Positions 25,593-35,525 of a DNA stretch of 64,000 bases are shown one piece after another. A program made the translations under genes and the position numbers. Source of the stretch: Rheinheimera pleomorphica (GTDB lineage Bacteria; Pseudomonadota; Gammaproteobacteria; Enterobacterales; Alteromonadaceae); contig NZ_SIRR01000005.1 in NCBI RefSeq assembly GCF_011634895.1, forward strand, positions 62,001-126,000. The letters run 5' to 3'. Below the pieces are notes generated by a model, which worked only from the letters and a program-made list of their open reading frames with translations, had not been told where the DNA came from and made no database searches. The stretch's first letter is position 1. Each line of letters begins with the position of its first letter.

Positions 25593-26549
25593 TTACTGTG
25601 CAGGCGGTTCCAGGCTGATGGGCTCTGACTCTTTGGCTTTACCCTGCATAATCGAAATTTCAACCCTGCGGTTACGCCGCCGGTTCAGTTCAGTGTCATT
25701 CGGCACCAAAGGCTTAGTATCAGCATGGCCAACCACCACCAGGCGGGTGCGGTCGAACCCCGGTGCTCTGATCATTTCCGTCGCCACCGACACCGCACGT
25801 TTAGCCGATAAGTCCCAGTTATTGCTGTGCAGTTCATCAGAGACCTGAATATCATCGGTATGGCCAGTTACGGTGATTTCCCCGGGCACATCGTTTAACA
25901 AGCTGCCAATACGCTGAATAATGGGTTTAAAGCGCGGCTGTAAAAACGACGAGCCTGACGGGAAAGAGCCGTTCTCACGAATACGGATAATAATTTGCTG
26001 GCCCAGCGATTCCAGTTCAATAGCACCGTCAACAATTTGCTTTTCCAGCTGCTCAGCCAGCTTTTTAACCATCTCGTTGGTTTGGTCCTGCTGCGCTTGA
26101 CTCTCGCCTTCAGCAGCGGCTGACTCGCCATCCATCACTTCTTCGGCATTACTTACCGACTGGCCGCCGCTTAAATCTTCACGTTGCTCTTGCCGGCCAC
26201 CGGCCGAGTCTTCTTCACCGGCCTGAAACTCGATTACCTGCTGAGTAATTTCCATCGTTTGCTGTTGCAGGGTTTCAATCGGCGTTGGGTCGGGCCGGCC
26301 GGGACGAAATTCCATAGCAATAACACTGGTGCCCTTAGGAATATCTTCTACTTCTATTTTATTTTGCACACCAAAGGCAAATTTCATTGAACCGGCAATC
26401 TGCTTAAACTTCAGCACATCCATTTCAGAAAACGCCAGTAGCAATACGAAAAAGCACATCAACAGCGCCATTAAGTCGGCAAAAGTTCCCATATAAGCCG
26501 GCAACCCCGGCGGGGGGCATTTGCATTCTTCTTCTGCTTGCTCGCTCAT
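25593..26549 (-). CDS. pomB: PomB, sodium-type flagellar stator protein
   Basis: A 318-residue MotB-family stator subunit of the sodium-driven PomB subclass. The N-terminal CPPPGLPAYMGTFADLMALL carries the ion-binding aspartate (Asp25) in the single membrane helix, followed by the plug-like EMDVLKFKQIAGSMKFAFGV. A long acidic Gln/Glu-rich linker (about 100-170) precedes the OmpA-like peptidoglycan-binding domain (VTGHTDDIQVSDELHSNNWD and ELNRRRNRRVEISIMQG). PomB anchors the stator to the wall and with PomA drives the flagellum with Na+. The ATG at 26549 follows pomA by 3 bp. Confidence 0.95.
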   Translation of the reverse strand: MSEQAEEECKCPPPGLPAYMGTFADLMALLMCFFVLLLAFSEMDVLKFKQIAGSMKFAFGVQNKIEVEDIPKGTSVIAMEFRPGRPDPTPIETLQQQTMEITQQVIEFQAGEEDSAGGRQEQREDLSGGQSVSNAEEVMDGESAAAEGESQAQQDQTNEMVKKLAEQLEKQIVDGAIELESLGQQIIIRIRENGSFPSGSSFLQPRFKPIIQRIGSLLNDVPGEITVTGHTDDIQVSDELHSNNWDLSAKRAVSVATEMIRAPGFDRTRLVVVGHADTKPLVPNDTELNRRRNRRVEISIMQGKAKESEPISLEPPAQ

Positions 26550-26552
26550 GCT

Positions 26553-27317
26553 TTACTCCGCTGCCGGCTCACGTTTACCCTGCGCCAGATAGTTGCGCAA
26601 AATGCCTTCAATCACTTTCGGGTTCTGGCCATCCTGAATGCCTAAAATGGCATCCAGGATCAGCTGATTATTCTGCTTTTCTTGTTGGTTGCGGATCGCC
26701 AGCTTATCAGCCAGCGGTATCGCAATAATATTAGCAATAAAAGCGCCGTACAGCGTTGTTAATAAGGCGACGGCCATCGCCGGGCCTATGGCTTTAGGAT
26801 CATCCATATTCGACAGCATCGCCACCAGGCCAATCAGGGTACCTATCATTCCCATCGCCGGCGCCACATCACCCAGGCTCTTAAAAATGGCAATGCCGGT
26901 TTCGTGCCGCTTTTCGGTCAGGCTAATATCCTTTAGCAGAGTCGCCCGCACCACATCCGCGTCATGGCCATCTACCAGCATATTTACGCCCTTTTGCATA
27001 AAGGCATTCGGTATTTCCGCCTCTTCCAGTGCTAAAAAGCCTCCCTTACGGGCTGAATCGGCCAGTTGTACCGCCTTTTCAATCAGCTCTTCCGGGGCTT
27101 CAATTTTAAATATAAAGGCTTTGGCGGCCACTTTACCGGCGCCGAAGAACTGCCCCAGCGTAAACTTAGAAATGACAACGAAAATAGAGCCACCAAACAC
27201 GATAAGCACCGACACCGTATCGGCAAACATGCCGGGCGCACCGCTACTGCCCAGGATCATCGCCATCACAACAAAACCTATTGCACCTAACATACCGACC
27301 AGGGTAGCTAAATCCAC
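26553..27317 (-). CDS. pomA: PomA, sodium-type flagellar stator channel protein
   Basis: A 254-residue MotA/PomA-family protein with four membrane helices: two near the N terminus ([20 protein letters not shown] and [19 protein letters not shown]) and two after the cytoplasmic loop ([21 protein letters not shown] and [21 protein letters not shown]). Torque-loop charges are present in [18 protein letters not shown]. It starts with GTG at 27317, supported by AAGGAG seven bases upstream, and forms a two-gene operon with pomB. A sigma-28-like -10 (GTCGATAA, 27393-27386) lies 69 bp upstream but with a poor -35, so class-III flagellar control is only a possibility. Confidence 0.95.
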   Translation of the reverse strand: MDLATLVGMLGAIGFVVMAMILGSSGAPGMFADTVSVLIVFGGSIFVVISKFTLGQFFGAGKVAAKAFIFKIEAPEELIEKAVQLADSARKGGFLALEEAEIPNAFMQKGVNMLVDGHDADVVRATLLKDISLTEKRHETGIAIFKSLGDVAPAMGMIGTLIGLVAMLSNMDDPKAIGPAMAVALLTTLYGAFIANIIAIPLADKLAIRNQQEKQNNQLILDAILGIQDGQNPKVIEGILRNYLAQGKREPAAE

Positions 27318-27515
27318 TTTATTCTCCTTAGTTACAACACTGCAGCGTCCGCTATGCGTTTAAGTTTATCTCAGACGATAGCTGTTTATCGACAAAAGCG
27401 CGCAATGATTAAGTATAAATTACATGAAATTATCAATTTAGCCTTTCACATCCGCTTTCTGATTGACCATAATAGCCTGCTAGGTTACCTTTGCGCACAC
27501 TTTTGTGGGGGTGGT

Positions 27516-27761
27516 ATGAGCAAGAAAAAAGCTGATTTAAGTCAGTTTGAACAGACGTTATCAGAGCTTGAACAAATAGTGCAGCAACTGGAACAGGGCG
27601 AACTATCACTGGATCAATCGCTGCAGCAGTTTGAGCGCGGCATTACCCTTGCCAGGCACAGCCAGCAATTACTGCAAAGCGCCGAGCAAAAAGTCCAACT
27701 ATTAATGCAGCAACAGCAGCAAGAAAGCCTGTTGCCTTTTGAACCAGAACAGGAAAACTAA
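27516..27761 (+). CDS. xseB: XseB, exodeoxyribonuclease VII small subunit
   Basis: An 81-residue helical protein, the XseB size. The signature [20 protein letters not shown] followed by [13 protein letters not shown] is complete, and the C terminus is Gln/Glu-rich. Several copies associate with XseA to form exonuclease VII, which degrades single-stranded DNA; xseA is not in the window. The ATG at 27516 is preceded by GGGGGTGG. The ispA GTG start lies one base after the xseB TAA, the standard xseB-ispA-dxs operon order of gammaproteobacteria. Confidence 0.95.
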   Translation: MSKKKADLSQFEQTLSELEQIVQQLEQGELSLDQSLQQFERGITLARHSQQLLQSAEQKVQLLMQQQQQESLLPFEPEQEN

Positions 27762-27762
27762 G

Positions 27763-28650
27763 GTGTTGCCACTAAACCTGTCGCATTATCAACAGCGGGT
27801 AGAGCAGTATCTGCAGCGGGTGCTGACACAGCTGCCAGCAACAGATAACCGGTTACTGGATGCCATGTCGTACAGCCTGTTATTGGGCGGCAAAAGAGTG
27901 CGCCCCTTTTTAGTGTACAGTTGCGGCACTATGCTCGGTGCCAGTCTGGATGATTTAGACGGTCCGGCCGGCGCACTTGAAGCGCTGCATAGTTACTCGC
28001 TGATCCATGATGATTTACCGGCGATGGACAACGATGACCTGCGCAGAGGCAAACCAACCTGCCATAAAGCCTTTGATGAAGCCACCGCCATTTTGGCCGG
28101 TGATGCACTGCAAACATTGGCCTTTGATATTTTAGCCAACCATCCTTATCAGCAGGTACAGGCCAGTGAAATCGTTGCTATGCTGCAAGGCTTTGCCCGC
28201 TCTGCCGGTTATGCCGGTATGTGTGGCGGCCAGGCGATAGATTTGGCACAAACCAACCAGCACACCAGCCTGGCACAGCTGGAAAGAATGCACCGGTTAA
28301 AAACCGGTGCCTTAATTGAAAACGCAATCGAACTGGCCTGGCTGTGCAGTCCAAAGCGTCAGCTGGACGACAAAGCTAACCTGCTGAGTTTTGCCCGCGC
28401 CTTAGGGCTGGCTTTTCAGGTGCAGGATGATATTCTCGACATTGAAAGCGATACCCAGACCCTGGGCAAGCCACAAGGCTCAGACAGTAAGGCAAATAAA
28501 TCAACTTACCCGGCGTTGCTGGGTCTGGACCAGGCTAAAGCCAAAGCCCGACAATTGTATCAGGATGCACTGAACGCTCTGGCACGCTTACCGTATAACA
28601 CTGATGAATTACGCGCTTTTGCGCAGTACATTATCGAACGCAGGTTTTAA
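27763..28650 (+). CDS. ispA: IspA, farnesyl/geranyl diphosphate synthase
   Basis: A 295-residue trans-prenyltransferase that condenses IPP with DMAPP and GPP to give farnesyl diphosphate, precursor of quinones and undecaprenyl carrier. The first aspartate-rich motif is [14 protein letters not shown], the second [20 protein letters not shown] and MCGGQAIDL are also typical. I place the start at GTG 27763, since AGGA lies 9-12 bases upstream and the protein then matches the usual length; an ATG at 27739 inside xseB would add eight residues. It is followed by dxs 14 bp later, so precursor supply and chain elongation are co-expressed. Confidence 0.95.
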   Translation: MLPLNLSHYQQRVEQYLQRVLTQLPATDNRLLDAMSYSLLLGGKRVRPFLVYSCGTMLGASLDDLDGPAGALEALHSYSLIHDDLPAMDNDDLRRGKPTCHKAFDEATAILAGDALQTLAFDILANHPYQQVQASEIVAMLQGFARSAGYAGMCGGQAIDLAQTNQHTSLAQLERMHRLKTGALIENAIELAWLCSPKRQLDDKANLLSFARALGLAFQVQDDILDIESDTQTLGKPQGSDSKANKSTYPALLGLDQAKAKARQLYQDALNALARLPYNTDELRAFAQYIIERRF

Positions 28651-28664
28651 CACAGGCATGGATT

Positions 28665-30524
28665 ATGGCGTTAGATATTAACGATTACCCGCTTTTAGCG
28701 CAGGCTAATCTCCCCGAGCAGCTGCGTCAGCTGCCGCAAGACAAGCTGGTGGCACTCAGCGACGAGTTACGCAGCTATTTATTACAGAGTGTCAGCCAAA
28801 GCAGCGGCCACTTTGCCTCAGGCCTGGGCACGGTAGAACTTACTGTAGCGCTGCATTATGTCTATAACACGCCGTTTGATCGGGTGATATGGGATGTGGG
28901 CCATCAGGCTTATCCGCATAAAATTCTGACCGGCCGCGCCGAGCGGATGCACACGATCCGCCAGAAAGATGGCTTGCATCCGTTTCCGTACCGCGAAGAA
29001 AGCGAATACGATGTATTGTCCGTGGGACACTCCAGTACCTCAATCAGTGCCGCTCTGGGGATGGCCATTGCGGCACAGCAGGCGTGCAGTAACCGTAAGG
29101 TCGTGGCCGTGATTGGCGATGGCGCTATTACTGCGGGTATGGCATTTGAGGCGCTGAACCACGCTGGCGAAGTACGCCCGGATATGCTGGTGATACTGAA
29201 CGACAACGAGATGTCGATTTCGGAAAACGTCGGTGCCTTAAACCGCTATTTCGCCCGCATCTTGTCCGGCAGCTTTTATACCAGCCTGCGTGAAGGCGGC
29301 AAAAAAATCTTAAGCGGTGTGCCACCGCTGCACGAGCTGGCCAGCCGCGCTGAAGAACATTTTAAAGGCATGGTGACACCGGGTACCTTTTTCGAAGAGC
29401 TGGGCTTTAATTATATCGGCCCGATTGACGGCCACGATGTGCTGGGCCTGGTCGATACTATTCGTAATATGCGAAACTTAAAAGGCCCGCAACTGCTGCA
29501 TATTGTAACCAAGAAAGGTAAGGGCTATGCCCCGGCCGAAGCCGACCCTATTGGCTATCATGCGGTGGCTAAATTTAACCCGGAGCAAAACAAGCAACCG
29601 GCGAAAAAAGCCAGCCAGCCCAGTTTTTCCAATATTTTTGGCAACTGGATTTGCGATATGGCGGCCGAAGACGAACGCTTACAGGCGATTACGCCGGCCA
29701 TGCGTGAAGGCTCGGATCTGGTGCGGTTCTCCAAAACCTTTGCCAAACGTTATTTCGATGTTGCCATTGCCGAGCAACACGCCGTGACACTGGCAGCCGG
29801 TATGGCCATTGAAGGCTTAAAGCCGGTAGTGGCCATTTACTCCAGCTTTTTGCAACGCGGTTACGACCAGCTTATTCACGACGTCGCCCTGCAAAATCTG
29901 GATGTGTTGTTTGCTATTGATCGCGCCGGCGTAGTGGGCGCTGACGGCCCAACCCATCAGGGTGCTTTTGATATTAGCTTTATTCGCTGCATCCCCAATA
30001 TGGTGCTGATGGTGCCGTCTGATGAAAATGAATGCCGGCAAATGTTGTATACCGGCTACCAGTACCCGGGCCCCGCTGCCGTGCGTTATCCGCGCGGCAG
30101 TGGCACCGGCATAACGCCGGACAGTGCGATGCAGTTACTGGCCATAGGTAAGGGCCGGGTAGTGCGACAGGGTGAAAAGCTTGCTATTCTGGCCTTTGGC
30201 CCACTGCTCAGTGCCTGTCAGCTGGCCGCTGAGCAACTGAATGCCACTTTGGTCGATATGCGCTTTGTTAAACCACTGGATGAGGCCTTGCTGCATAAAT
30301 TAGCCAAGCAACATAGCCGGTTTGTGACAGTGGAAGATAACGCCATTATGGGCGGCGCAGGCTCAGCGGTGAATGAGTTTATCGCCCGCTCAGGCCTGGC
30401 TGTACAATGCCAGAACCTGGGCCTGCCAGATCATTTCATTAAACACGGCAGCCAGCAGGAAATCTATACCGAGCTGGCGCTGGACAGTGACGGCATTCTG
30501 GCCAGCATTAACGCTCAGCGTTAA
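28665..30524 (+). CDS. dxs: Dxs, 1-deoxy-D-xylulose-5-phosphate synthase
   Basis: A 619-residue thiamine-diphosphate enzyme that condenses pyruvate and glyceraldehyde-3-phosphate, the first step of the MEP isoprenoid pathway. Conserved features: [35 protein letters not shown], the TPP/Mg2+ segment [18 protein letters not shown] with NDNEMSIS, then the pyrimidine-binding [15 protein letters not shown] and the C-terminal transketolase-like domain ([23 protein letters not shown]). It is last in the xseB-ispA-dxs operon. A GC-rich hairpin (30539-30559) lies after the stop but has no T tract. Confidence 0.97.
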   Translation: MALDINDYPLLAQANLPEQLRQLPQDKLVALSDELRSYLLQSVSQSSGHFASGLGTVELTVALHYVYNTPFDRVIWDVGHQAYPHKILTGRAERMHTIRQKDGLHPFPYREESEYDVLSVGHSSTSISAALGMAIAAQQACSNRKVVAVIGDGAITAGMAFEALNHAGEVRPDMLVILNDNEMSISENVGALNRYFARILSGSFYTSLREGGKKILSGVPPLHELASRAEEHFKGMVTPGTFFEELGFNYIGPIDGHDVLGLVDTIRNMRNLKGPQLLHIVTKKGKGYAPAEADPIGYHAVAKFNPEQNKQPAKKASQPSFSNIFGNWICDMAAEDERLQAITPAMREGSDLVRFSKTFAKRYFDVAIAEQHAVTLAAGMAIEGLKPVVAIYSSFLQRGYDQLIHDVALQNLDVLFAIDRAGVVGADGPTHQGAFDISFIRCIPNMVLMVPSDENECRQMLYTGYQYPGPAAVRYPRGSGTGITPDSAMQLLAIGKGRVVRQGEKLAILAFGPLLSACQLAAEQLNATLVDMRFVKPLDEALLHKLAKQHSRFVTVEDNAIMGGAGSAVNEFIARSGLAVQCQNLGLPDHFIKHGSQQEIYTELALDSDGILASINAQR

Positions 30525-30538
30525 TGAAATATTCGCCT

Positions 30539-30559
30539 GCCCCCGGTAGTGCCGGGGGC
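30539..30559. terminator. GC-rich hairpin between dxs and the convergent GGDEF gene
   Basis: GCCCCCGG-TAGTG-CCGGGGGC forms an 8-bp all-GC stem in the 38-bp gap between two convergent stop codons. No T run follows on either strand, so it may act as a transcript-end stabiliser or an atypical terminator. Confidence 0.45.
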
Positions 30560-30562
30560 GGT

Positions 30563-33500
30563 TCAGATACTGGTATTTTTCAGCACAAAATGCGCCAGGC
30601 CTGCGGCTAATAATCGTTCGACCTGGGCTTCAATATGGGCGGAGTCTTCAAACTCAAAGGCATCGACCTGCTGATCAAATTCAATCGTCGCTACGCCATT
30701 CTTGCCGGCATGTTTAACATGGTACAACGCCATCTCGGCCAGCTGCAGTGAAATTTCCCAGTTAATTAACTGACCGCCCAACAGGTTCAGCGGATAAATA
30801 GAATAGCCTACTGAGCAGCTTAAACGGGTACGGTGACCATCGGGCAAACTAAACACGGTATTACCGACCAGCTCATTCAGACGATAACTAAACTGCTCGA
30901 CCAGTTCAGTTTGTATATCACGCAATACCAGCACAAATTCTTCGCCGGCAAAGCGCACGACATAATCTGAACCGCGGGTTTCGCGGATCAATAAGCCGGC
31001 AACCTGCTGAATACAGCTGTCCCCTGCACTGTTACCATATTGATCATTTACCTGTTTAAAATTATCCAGATCCAAATGAATCAGCGCGACACATTTACCC
31101 TGCGCCAACATCGACTCGCGGTTACGCTGAAAATGCTCAATATCTTTGGGCAGTTGTTCAAACATAAAGCGGCGGTTGCGCAGGCCCGTCAGGCTGTCTT
31201 TATGGGTAAGCAGCACCAGCTGCTCGTTCAACTCATTTAGCTTAAGGTTGCTGTTTTCCAGCTCTTGAGTGCGCTGGCGTACCAGCCGTTCCAGCTGTTG
31301 ACGCTGATATACGGTGTTGCGCCGCATCAGCCACAGCACCCCATACAAACAAAATAGTGCCAACAACAACCAAAGCCCGCGATAAATCAGGGTTTCATCA
31401 AACCGTTTTGGCACTATCAGCTCCAGTTGAGTCGACTGCGCATCTTGCCAGGCTTGATTATCAAATCGGCTTTGCAAACGAAAGATAAAACGGCCCGGCG
31501 TCAGGTTGGTATAAACGGCCTCGCGTCTGTCAGCCACCTCATGCCACTGCTGATCAAAGCCTTGCAGCTGATAACGAAACTTTAATGCCGCCGGTTTAAC
31601 AAACTCTAGCGCCGAATAGCTAATCGTCAGGTTACGATCATCCAGTTCAAGGACCAGCCGCTGACGTTGATTATTGATGTTATACCAGTGCTGCCCCTGC
31701 ACATTTTTAATCACCGGCTGCACAGTGCGGTTAAACTTATGCTGCAGTTGTGTCGGCACCGCTACCAGGCCTTTTAGCGTTGGATACCAGTACTGTTGCT
31801 GCCAGTAAGCGACTTTGGCATGGCCAGCCCCGTTGCAGCAGCGGCCCGGCACTGTGCCCAGCTGACGGTCATAGGGGCCCAGCACTTCCTGTGCCAACAC
31901 AGCGCCGCTGTTTAACTGCGCCAGTGCTTCTGGCTTAACGCGAAAAATGCCCTTGTTACTGCTGATCCACAGTAAGTCCTGCGCAGCATCAAATGTCAAA
32001 CTGACCACAGGGCTTTGGGTTAAGCCATTGCCGGTATGCCACTGCAACCATTGCTGCTGTTTGGCAAAGCGGACAAAAATGCCATCATCCAGGGTGGCCA
32101 CCACCACAGTGCCGTCCGGCAGAACTTGTAAGGCCGTGATATAGCTGTTGTACAGCGCTGTACCGACTCCCAGCCGGGTTAAACCTTGTTGCTGGTATTG
32201 ATACAAACCACGGGTGGTGCCAAACACCAGCTGCTGCTGACTATCCTGCAAGACGGTAATATTGCGTGACTCCAGCTCATCATTCAGCGCAAAAGGCCGT
32301 AAGGTATCATCGCTAAAATGATACAGGCCCATAACGCCACCAATCCAAACACCGTCGGCGGCGTCGGGCTGCAACACACGCACAGTAAAGCCAGCTAAAT
32401 TAGCAAACTGCGGCGTTAATCCGCGCTCACCGCGCTGATAGCGCTGTACACCATCGTCAGTCGCCAGCCACATTTGTTGTGCCGACGGCCAGTACACATC
32501 ATAAACGGTACTGGCGCCCAAGGCGCTGGTATCAAGCAATTGCTGATATCCCCCTTCGGCATTTATCTCACCAACGTCAGACTGGCCGGCAATTAACAGG
32601 GTGTTGTCCGGCGTCACCGCGACACTGCGAATAACGGGATCAGCTTGCTGCGGCACAACACGGCGGATATGGCCGGCTGAAGCGCGATAGATGCCATCAC
32701 TGAAACTGGCCAGCCAGATGTTTTGTTCTTTGTCTTCAAAGATGTCACTGAACCAGGGATAACTGCCCAGCTCATCACCGGTGATGTGCTGCCAGTCTTG
32801 TCCGCTGTGTTTATGGAACAGTTTACGGTGCGCCGAAATCCAGCTATTGCCGCGGCTATCGCGCAGCAGTTTATAGACGGCGGTGTTGCTCTGATCCGGT
32901 AACTGACATTTCTTGACTGTGCCCTGAGCATCCAGATGATAAAAACCGGCTTCGCCGGCGATATGTAAGCCATTTTCGGTCCAGTACAAATCATACACCG
33001 GGGTCTGCATCAGCTCCGCAGGTAACACGAAGCTCTCTATGTTACCTTCAGTGTCAAGCCGGTACAGCTTTTCAGCACTGGCAACCCAAACCTGATTATT
33101 AACCAGTTCTAATTGGCTTACCTGACCAAGAATTTGTTCTACCCGGCTGACTTTGCCATCGCGAATACGGAACAACGAGTCTGCAGCCACCCAGATTTCA
33201 CCGGGTAAGACTTCCACTATCGCCGTCACTTCCGACAGGATCTGATAGCGGTCAAAGGTGAGTGTGGCCGGATCAAAACCAGATAAGCCTGCCTTGGTGC
33301 CCACCCACATATAACCACTGCTATCAGCTAATAAACGGGTAGTTACATTACTGGCTAAATGCCGCTGCGTTTCTCTACTAAAATGCTCAAACTGTACGCC
33401 ATCAAACCGGTTTAAACCGTATTGCGTGGCCAACCAAATGTAGCCCTGAGCATCCTGACTCACGGCACGTACCGAATTGCTGGCCAGGCCGTCGCTGCTG

Positions 33501-33598
33501 CCCCAATGCTTGATGTCGAAATCGTAAACAGATTGCTGGGTATAAGAGAAACAGGCAAAAGAGCACAGCAATAAAAGCAACAGTAAGGTGTGTTTCAT
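30563..33598 (-). CDS. Two-component-propeller sensor with C-terminal GGDEF domain (diguanylate cyclase)
   Basis: A 1011-residue membrane signalling protein. In order: a signal peptide (MKHTLLLLLLLCSFACFSYT), a periplasmic double beta-propeller built from Reg_prop-type repeats (VRAVSQDAQGYIWLATQYGLN, WVGTKAGLSGFDP), a Y_Y_Y-type immunoglobulin-like domain (about 640-730), one membrane helix near 740-762, a short coiled coil, and a GGDEF domain (about 800-960). The active-site loop reads AGEEF (884-888) instead of GGEEF. The inhibitory site RxxD is present as RGSD (875-878), five residues before it. Cyclase activity is therefore likely but not certain. It starts 26 bp after pgpA with GGGAG before the ATG. 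Confidence 0.92.
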   Translation of the reverse strand: MKHTLLLLLLLCSFACFSYTQQSVYDFDIKHWGSSDGLASNSVRAVSQDAQGYIWLATQYGLNRFDGVQFEHFSRETQRHLASNVTTRLLADSSGYMWVGTKAGLSGFDPATLTFDRYQILSEVTAIVEVLPGEIWVAADSLFRIRDGKVSRVEQILGQVSQLELVNNQVWVASAEKLYRLDTEGNIESFVLPAELMQTPVYDLYWTENGLHIAGEAGFYHLDAQGTVKKCQLPDQSNTAVYKLLRDSRGNSWISAHRKLFHKHSGQDWQHITGDELGSYPWFSDIFEDKEQNIWLASFSDGIYRASAGHIRRVVPQQADPVIRSVAVTPDNTLLIAGQSDVGEINAEGGYQQLLDTSALGASTVYDVYWPSAQQMWLATDDGVQRYQRGERGLTPQFANLAGFTVRVLQPDAADGVWIGGVMGLYHFSDDTLRPFALNDELESRNITVLQDSQQQLVFGTTRGLYQYQQQGLTRLGVGTALYNSYITALQVLPDGTVVVATLDDGIFVRFAKQQQWLQWHTGNGLTQSPVVSLTFDAAQDLLWISSNKGIFRVKPEALAQLNSGAVLAQEVLGPYDRQLGTVPGRCCNGAGHAKVAYWQQQYWYPTLKGLVAVPTQLQHKFNRTVQPVIKNVQGQHWYNINNQRQRLVLELDDRNLTISYSALEFVKPAALKFRYQLQGFDQQWHEVADRREAVYTNLTPGRFIFRLQSRFDNQAWQDAQSTQLELIVPKRFDETLIYRGLWLLLALFCLYGVLWLMRRNTVYQRQQLERLVRQRTQELENSNLKLNELNEQLVLLTHKDSLTGLRNRRFMFEQLPKDIEHFQRNRESMLAQGKCVALIHLDLDNFKQVNDQYGNSAGDSCIQQVAGLLIRETRGSDYVVRFAGEEFVLVLRDIQTELVEQFSYRLNELVGNTVFSLPDGHRTRLSCSVGYSIYPLNLLGGQLINWEISLQLAEMALYHVKHAGKNGVATIEFDQQVDAFEFEDSAHIEAQVERLLAAGLAHFVLKNTSI

Positions 33599-33624
33599 TG
33601 CGCGGCTCCCGTCCCTGAATAACG

Positions 33625-34104
33625 TTAGTTCAAAGGTAAATAAGGCAGTAACAGGTGCAGCACTGCCAGAGTGGCAATACCGGCCGCGATATCATCAAGC
33701 ATAATTCCCAGGCCGCCATGCACATGTTTGTCCAGCACACTGATGGGCCAGGGTTTTACAATATCAAACAGCCGGAATAACACAAACCCCAGCAATAAGG
33801 TTTGCCAGTGTAACGGCAGCCATAACAGGCTAATGCCATAACCGATAATTTCATCCCAGACGATGGCTTTATGATCATGCTCACCGATATCGGCTGCGGT
33901 TTTGCCGCATAAATAAACCCCCAACACAGCGCCGGTTAACACAAAACCCAATAAATAGCTGTTGCCTAACCACAGTAACAGCGCAACCAGCGGCACCGCG
34001 GCCAGAGTACCAAAGGTACCCGGCGCCTTGTTAGCCAGGCCACTACCAAAGCCCAACGCGAGAAACTGATACCATTTTTTCAGGTTAAACTGAACTGTAC
34101 TCAT
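33625..34104 (-). CDS. pgpA: PgpA, phosphatidylglycerophosphatase A
   Basis: A 159-residue inner-membrane protein of the PgpA family, which dephosphorylates phosphatidylglycerophosphate to phosphatidylglycerol. Typical segments: LALGFGSGLANKAPGTFGTLAA near the N terminus, DHKAIVWDEIIGYGISLL with the conserved metal-binding acidic residues, and FRLFDIVKPWPISVLDKHVHGGLGIMLDDIAAG near the C terminus. Four hydrophobic helices are apparent. Its ATG overlaps the thiL TGA (ATGA), so the two are coupled; the nusB-thiL-pgpA order is widely conserved. Confidence 0.95.
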   Translation of the reverse strand: MSTVQFNLKKWYQFLALGFGSGLANKAPGTFGTLAAVPLVALLLWLGNSYLLGFVLTGAVLGVYLCGKTAADIGEHDHKAIVWDEIIGYGISLLWLPLHWQTLLLGFVLFRLFDIVKPWPISVLDKHVHGGLGIMLDDIAAGIATLAVLHLLLPYLPLN

Positions 34105-35063
34105 GAGAAATGCACAAAGCCCTGATGTTGATAGTCTAACAGCTGCTCGCCCTGCTTCAGTTCCAGCTTACCGGCCACGCCGGTAATGCGCCCGATACAA
34201 CTTAAGTTAATGCCGTAGGGAGACAACAGCACGTCAAGTGAACCCCGCCGGGCTTCAGGCACGGTAAACAGCAATTCATAATCTTCACCACCAGACAATG
34301 CTAACTGCGTCGCGGTTGCGTTATCGCAGCTATCTTTTACCGCCTGCGATAAGGGTAATTTGCTGACATCAATACTGGCGCCGACGGCAGAGCGTTTTAA
34401 TATATGTTGGATATCGCTGTACAGGCCATCGGATAAGTCCATCGCGCTGCTGGCAATATTTCGCAGTGCCTGCCCCAGCGCTACCCGGGCCGATGGGTAA
34501 TGAAAGCGTTGCAGAATATGGGTTTGGTGCTTTTTGCTGACTTCATGCAAGCCCTGGCACAACTTCAAGCCTAATGCCGCATCGCCCAAAGTGCCGGTCA
34601 CGTAAATATAATCACCAACCTTGGCACCGCTGCGGGTAATGGCTTTACCGCGCGGGACTATGCCTTTGGCCACCATCGTCAGGCTAAGCGGCCCTCGCGT
34701 GGTATCGCCGCCAATCAGCTGACAATTATAGTACTCAGCGGTTTCGTGCAAGCCAGCGCTAAAGGCGGCTAACCAGGCATCATCTACTGTTGGCAAGGTC
34801 AGCGCCAGTGATAGCCAGGCAGGCTCTGCCCCCATCGCTGCCAAATCGCTAACATTGACCGTAACCAGTTTATGGCCAAGCGCACGCGGGTCGTCGTCAG
34901 GATAAAAGTGCGTGCCAACCACCATGGTATCGGTCGTCACGACCAGATCGTAGCCATCACGTACCTGCAATACGGCACCATCATCGCCGACACCAATGGC
35001 GGCATCGCTGCGCTGAACGCCACATTTGGCAAAATAGCGGGAAATGAGTTCGAATTCACCCAT
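34101..35063 (-). CDS. thiL: ThiL, thiamine-monophosphate kinase
   Basis: A 320-residue kinase that converts thiamine monophosphate to the diphosphate cofactor. It belongs to the PurM-like ATPase fold. Visible: MGEFELISRYFAKCG, the ATP/Mg2+ motif IGVGDDGAVLQV, LVTTDTMVVGTHFYPDDDP, KLVTVNVSDLAAMGAEPAWL, GGDTTRGPLSLTMVAKG and the C-terminal MDLSDGLYSDIQHI plus SGGEDYELLFT. It lies between nusB (33 bp upstream) and pgpA (4-bp overlap). No TPP riboswitch is visible before it. Thiamine diphosphate made here is also the cofactor of Dxs, encoded nearby. Confidence 0.97.
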   Translation of the reverse strand: MGEFELISRYFAKCGVQRSDAAIGVGDDGAVLQVRDGYDLVVTTDTMVVGTHFYPDDDPRALGHKLVTVNVSDLAAMGAEPAWLSLALTLPTVDDAWLAAFSAGLHETAEYYNCQLIGGDTTRGPLSLTMVAKGIVPRGKAITRSGAKVGDYIYVTGTLGDAALGLKLCQGLHEVSKKHQTHILQRFHYPSARVALGQALRNIASSAMDLSDGLYSDIQHILKRSAVGASIDVSKLPLSQAVKDSCDNATATQLALSGGEDYELLFTVPEARRGSLDVLLSPYGINLSCIGRITGVAGKLELKQGEQLLDYQHQGFVHFS

Positions 35064-35096
35064 AAAACTAAGAAGCCGGCTAATGCCGGCACTCCT

Positions 35097-35510
35097 TTAA
35101 CTTGGACGCAGTACGCGAACGGCTTTGTCCAGAATGCCGTTAACAAACTTATGGCTGTCATCAGCAGCAAAGGCTTTAGCCAGCTCTATCGCTTCGTTGA
35201 TGATCACCTTGTAGGGCACATCAATGCGGTACTTCAGTTCATAAGCCGACACCCGTAAGATGGCTTTTTCGACAAAATCAATTTCGTCAAATGGCCGATC
35301 TAAATAAGGTTTTAGTGCTTCATCCAGCGTAGCGTGGTTTTTAACCACACCACGCAGCAAGTCCTGGAAATAACCTACGTCAATATGCTTAACGTTGGTT
35401 TCCAGCAACAATTGTTGTTCAATATCTGCAATCGGGTTCTGGCTAACATGCCAGCTGTAGATCCCCTGTACTGCAAGTGACCGCGACTGACGACGGGCAT
35501 TAGGTTTCAT
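35097..35510 (-). CDS. nusB: NusB, transcription antitermination factor
   Basis: A 137-residue all-helical NusB. It binds boxA RNA with S10 (NusE) and supports rRNA antitermination. Typical segments: [19 protein letters not shown] at the N terminus, [42 protein letters not shown] and [28 protein letters not shown]. It starts 15 bp after ribH; ribH-nusB adjacency is general in gammaproteobacteria. Confidence 0.97.
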   Translation of the reverse strand: MKPNARRQSRSLAVQGIYSWHVSQNPIADIEQQLLLETNVKHIDVGYFQDLLRGVVKNHATLDEALKPYLDRPFDEIDFVEKAILRVSAYELKYRIDVPYKVIINEAIELAKAFAADDSHKFVNGILDKAVRVLRPS

Positions 35511-35525
35511 GTGTGTCTCTTCCTG

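Noticed and set aside
26689-27363. A 224-codon open frame on the plus strand
   Set aside because: It lies entirely antisense to pomA and its start region; the product shows no recognisable features and arises from the codon pattern of the true gene.
27386-27393. Sigma-28 flagellar promoter for pomA
   Set aside because: GTCGATAA resembles the -10 element, but the -35 at the required spacing matches only about half the consensus, so I do not list it as a promoter.
34900-35100. TPP riboswitch ahead of thiL or thiI
   Set aside because: The upstream spaces are short and contain no CUGAGA-type thi-box sequence.
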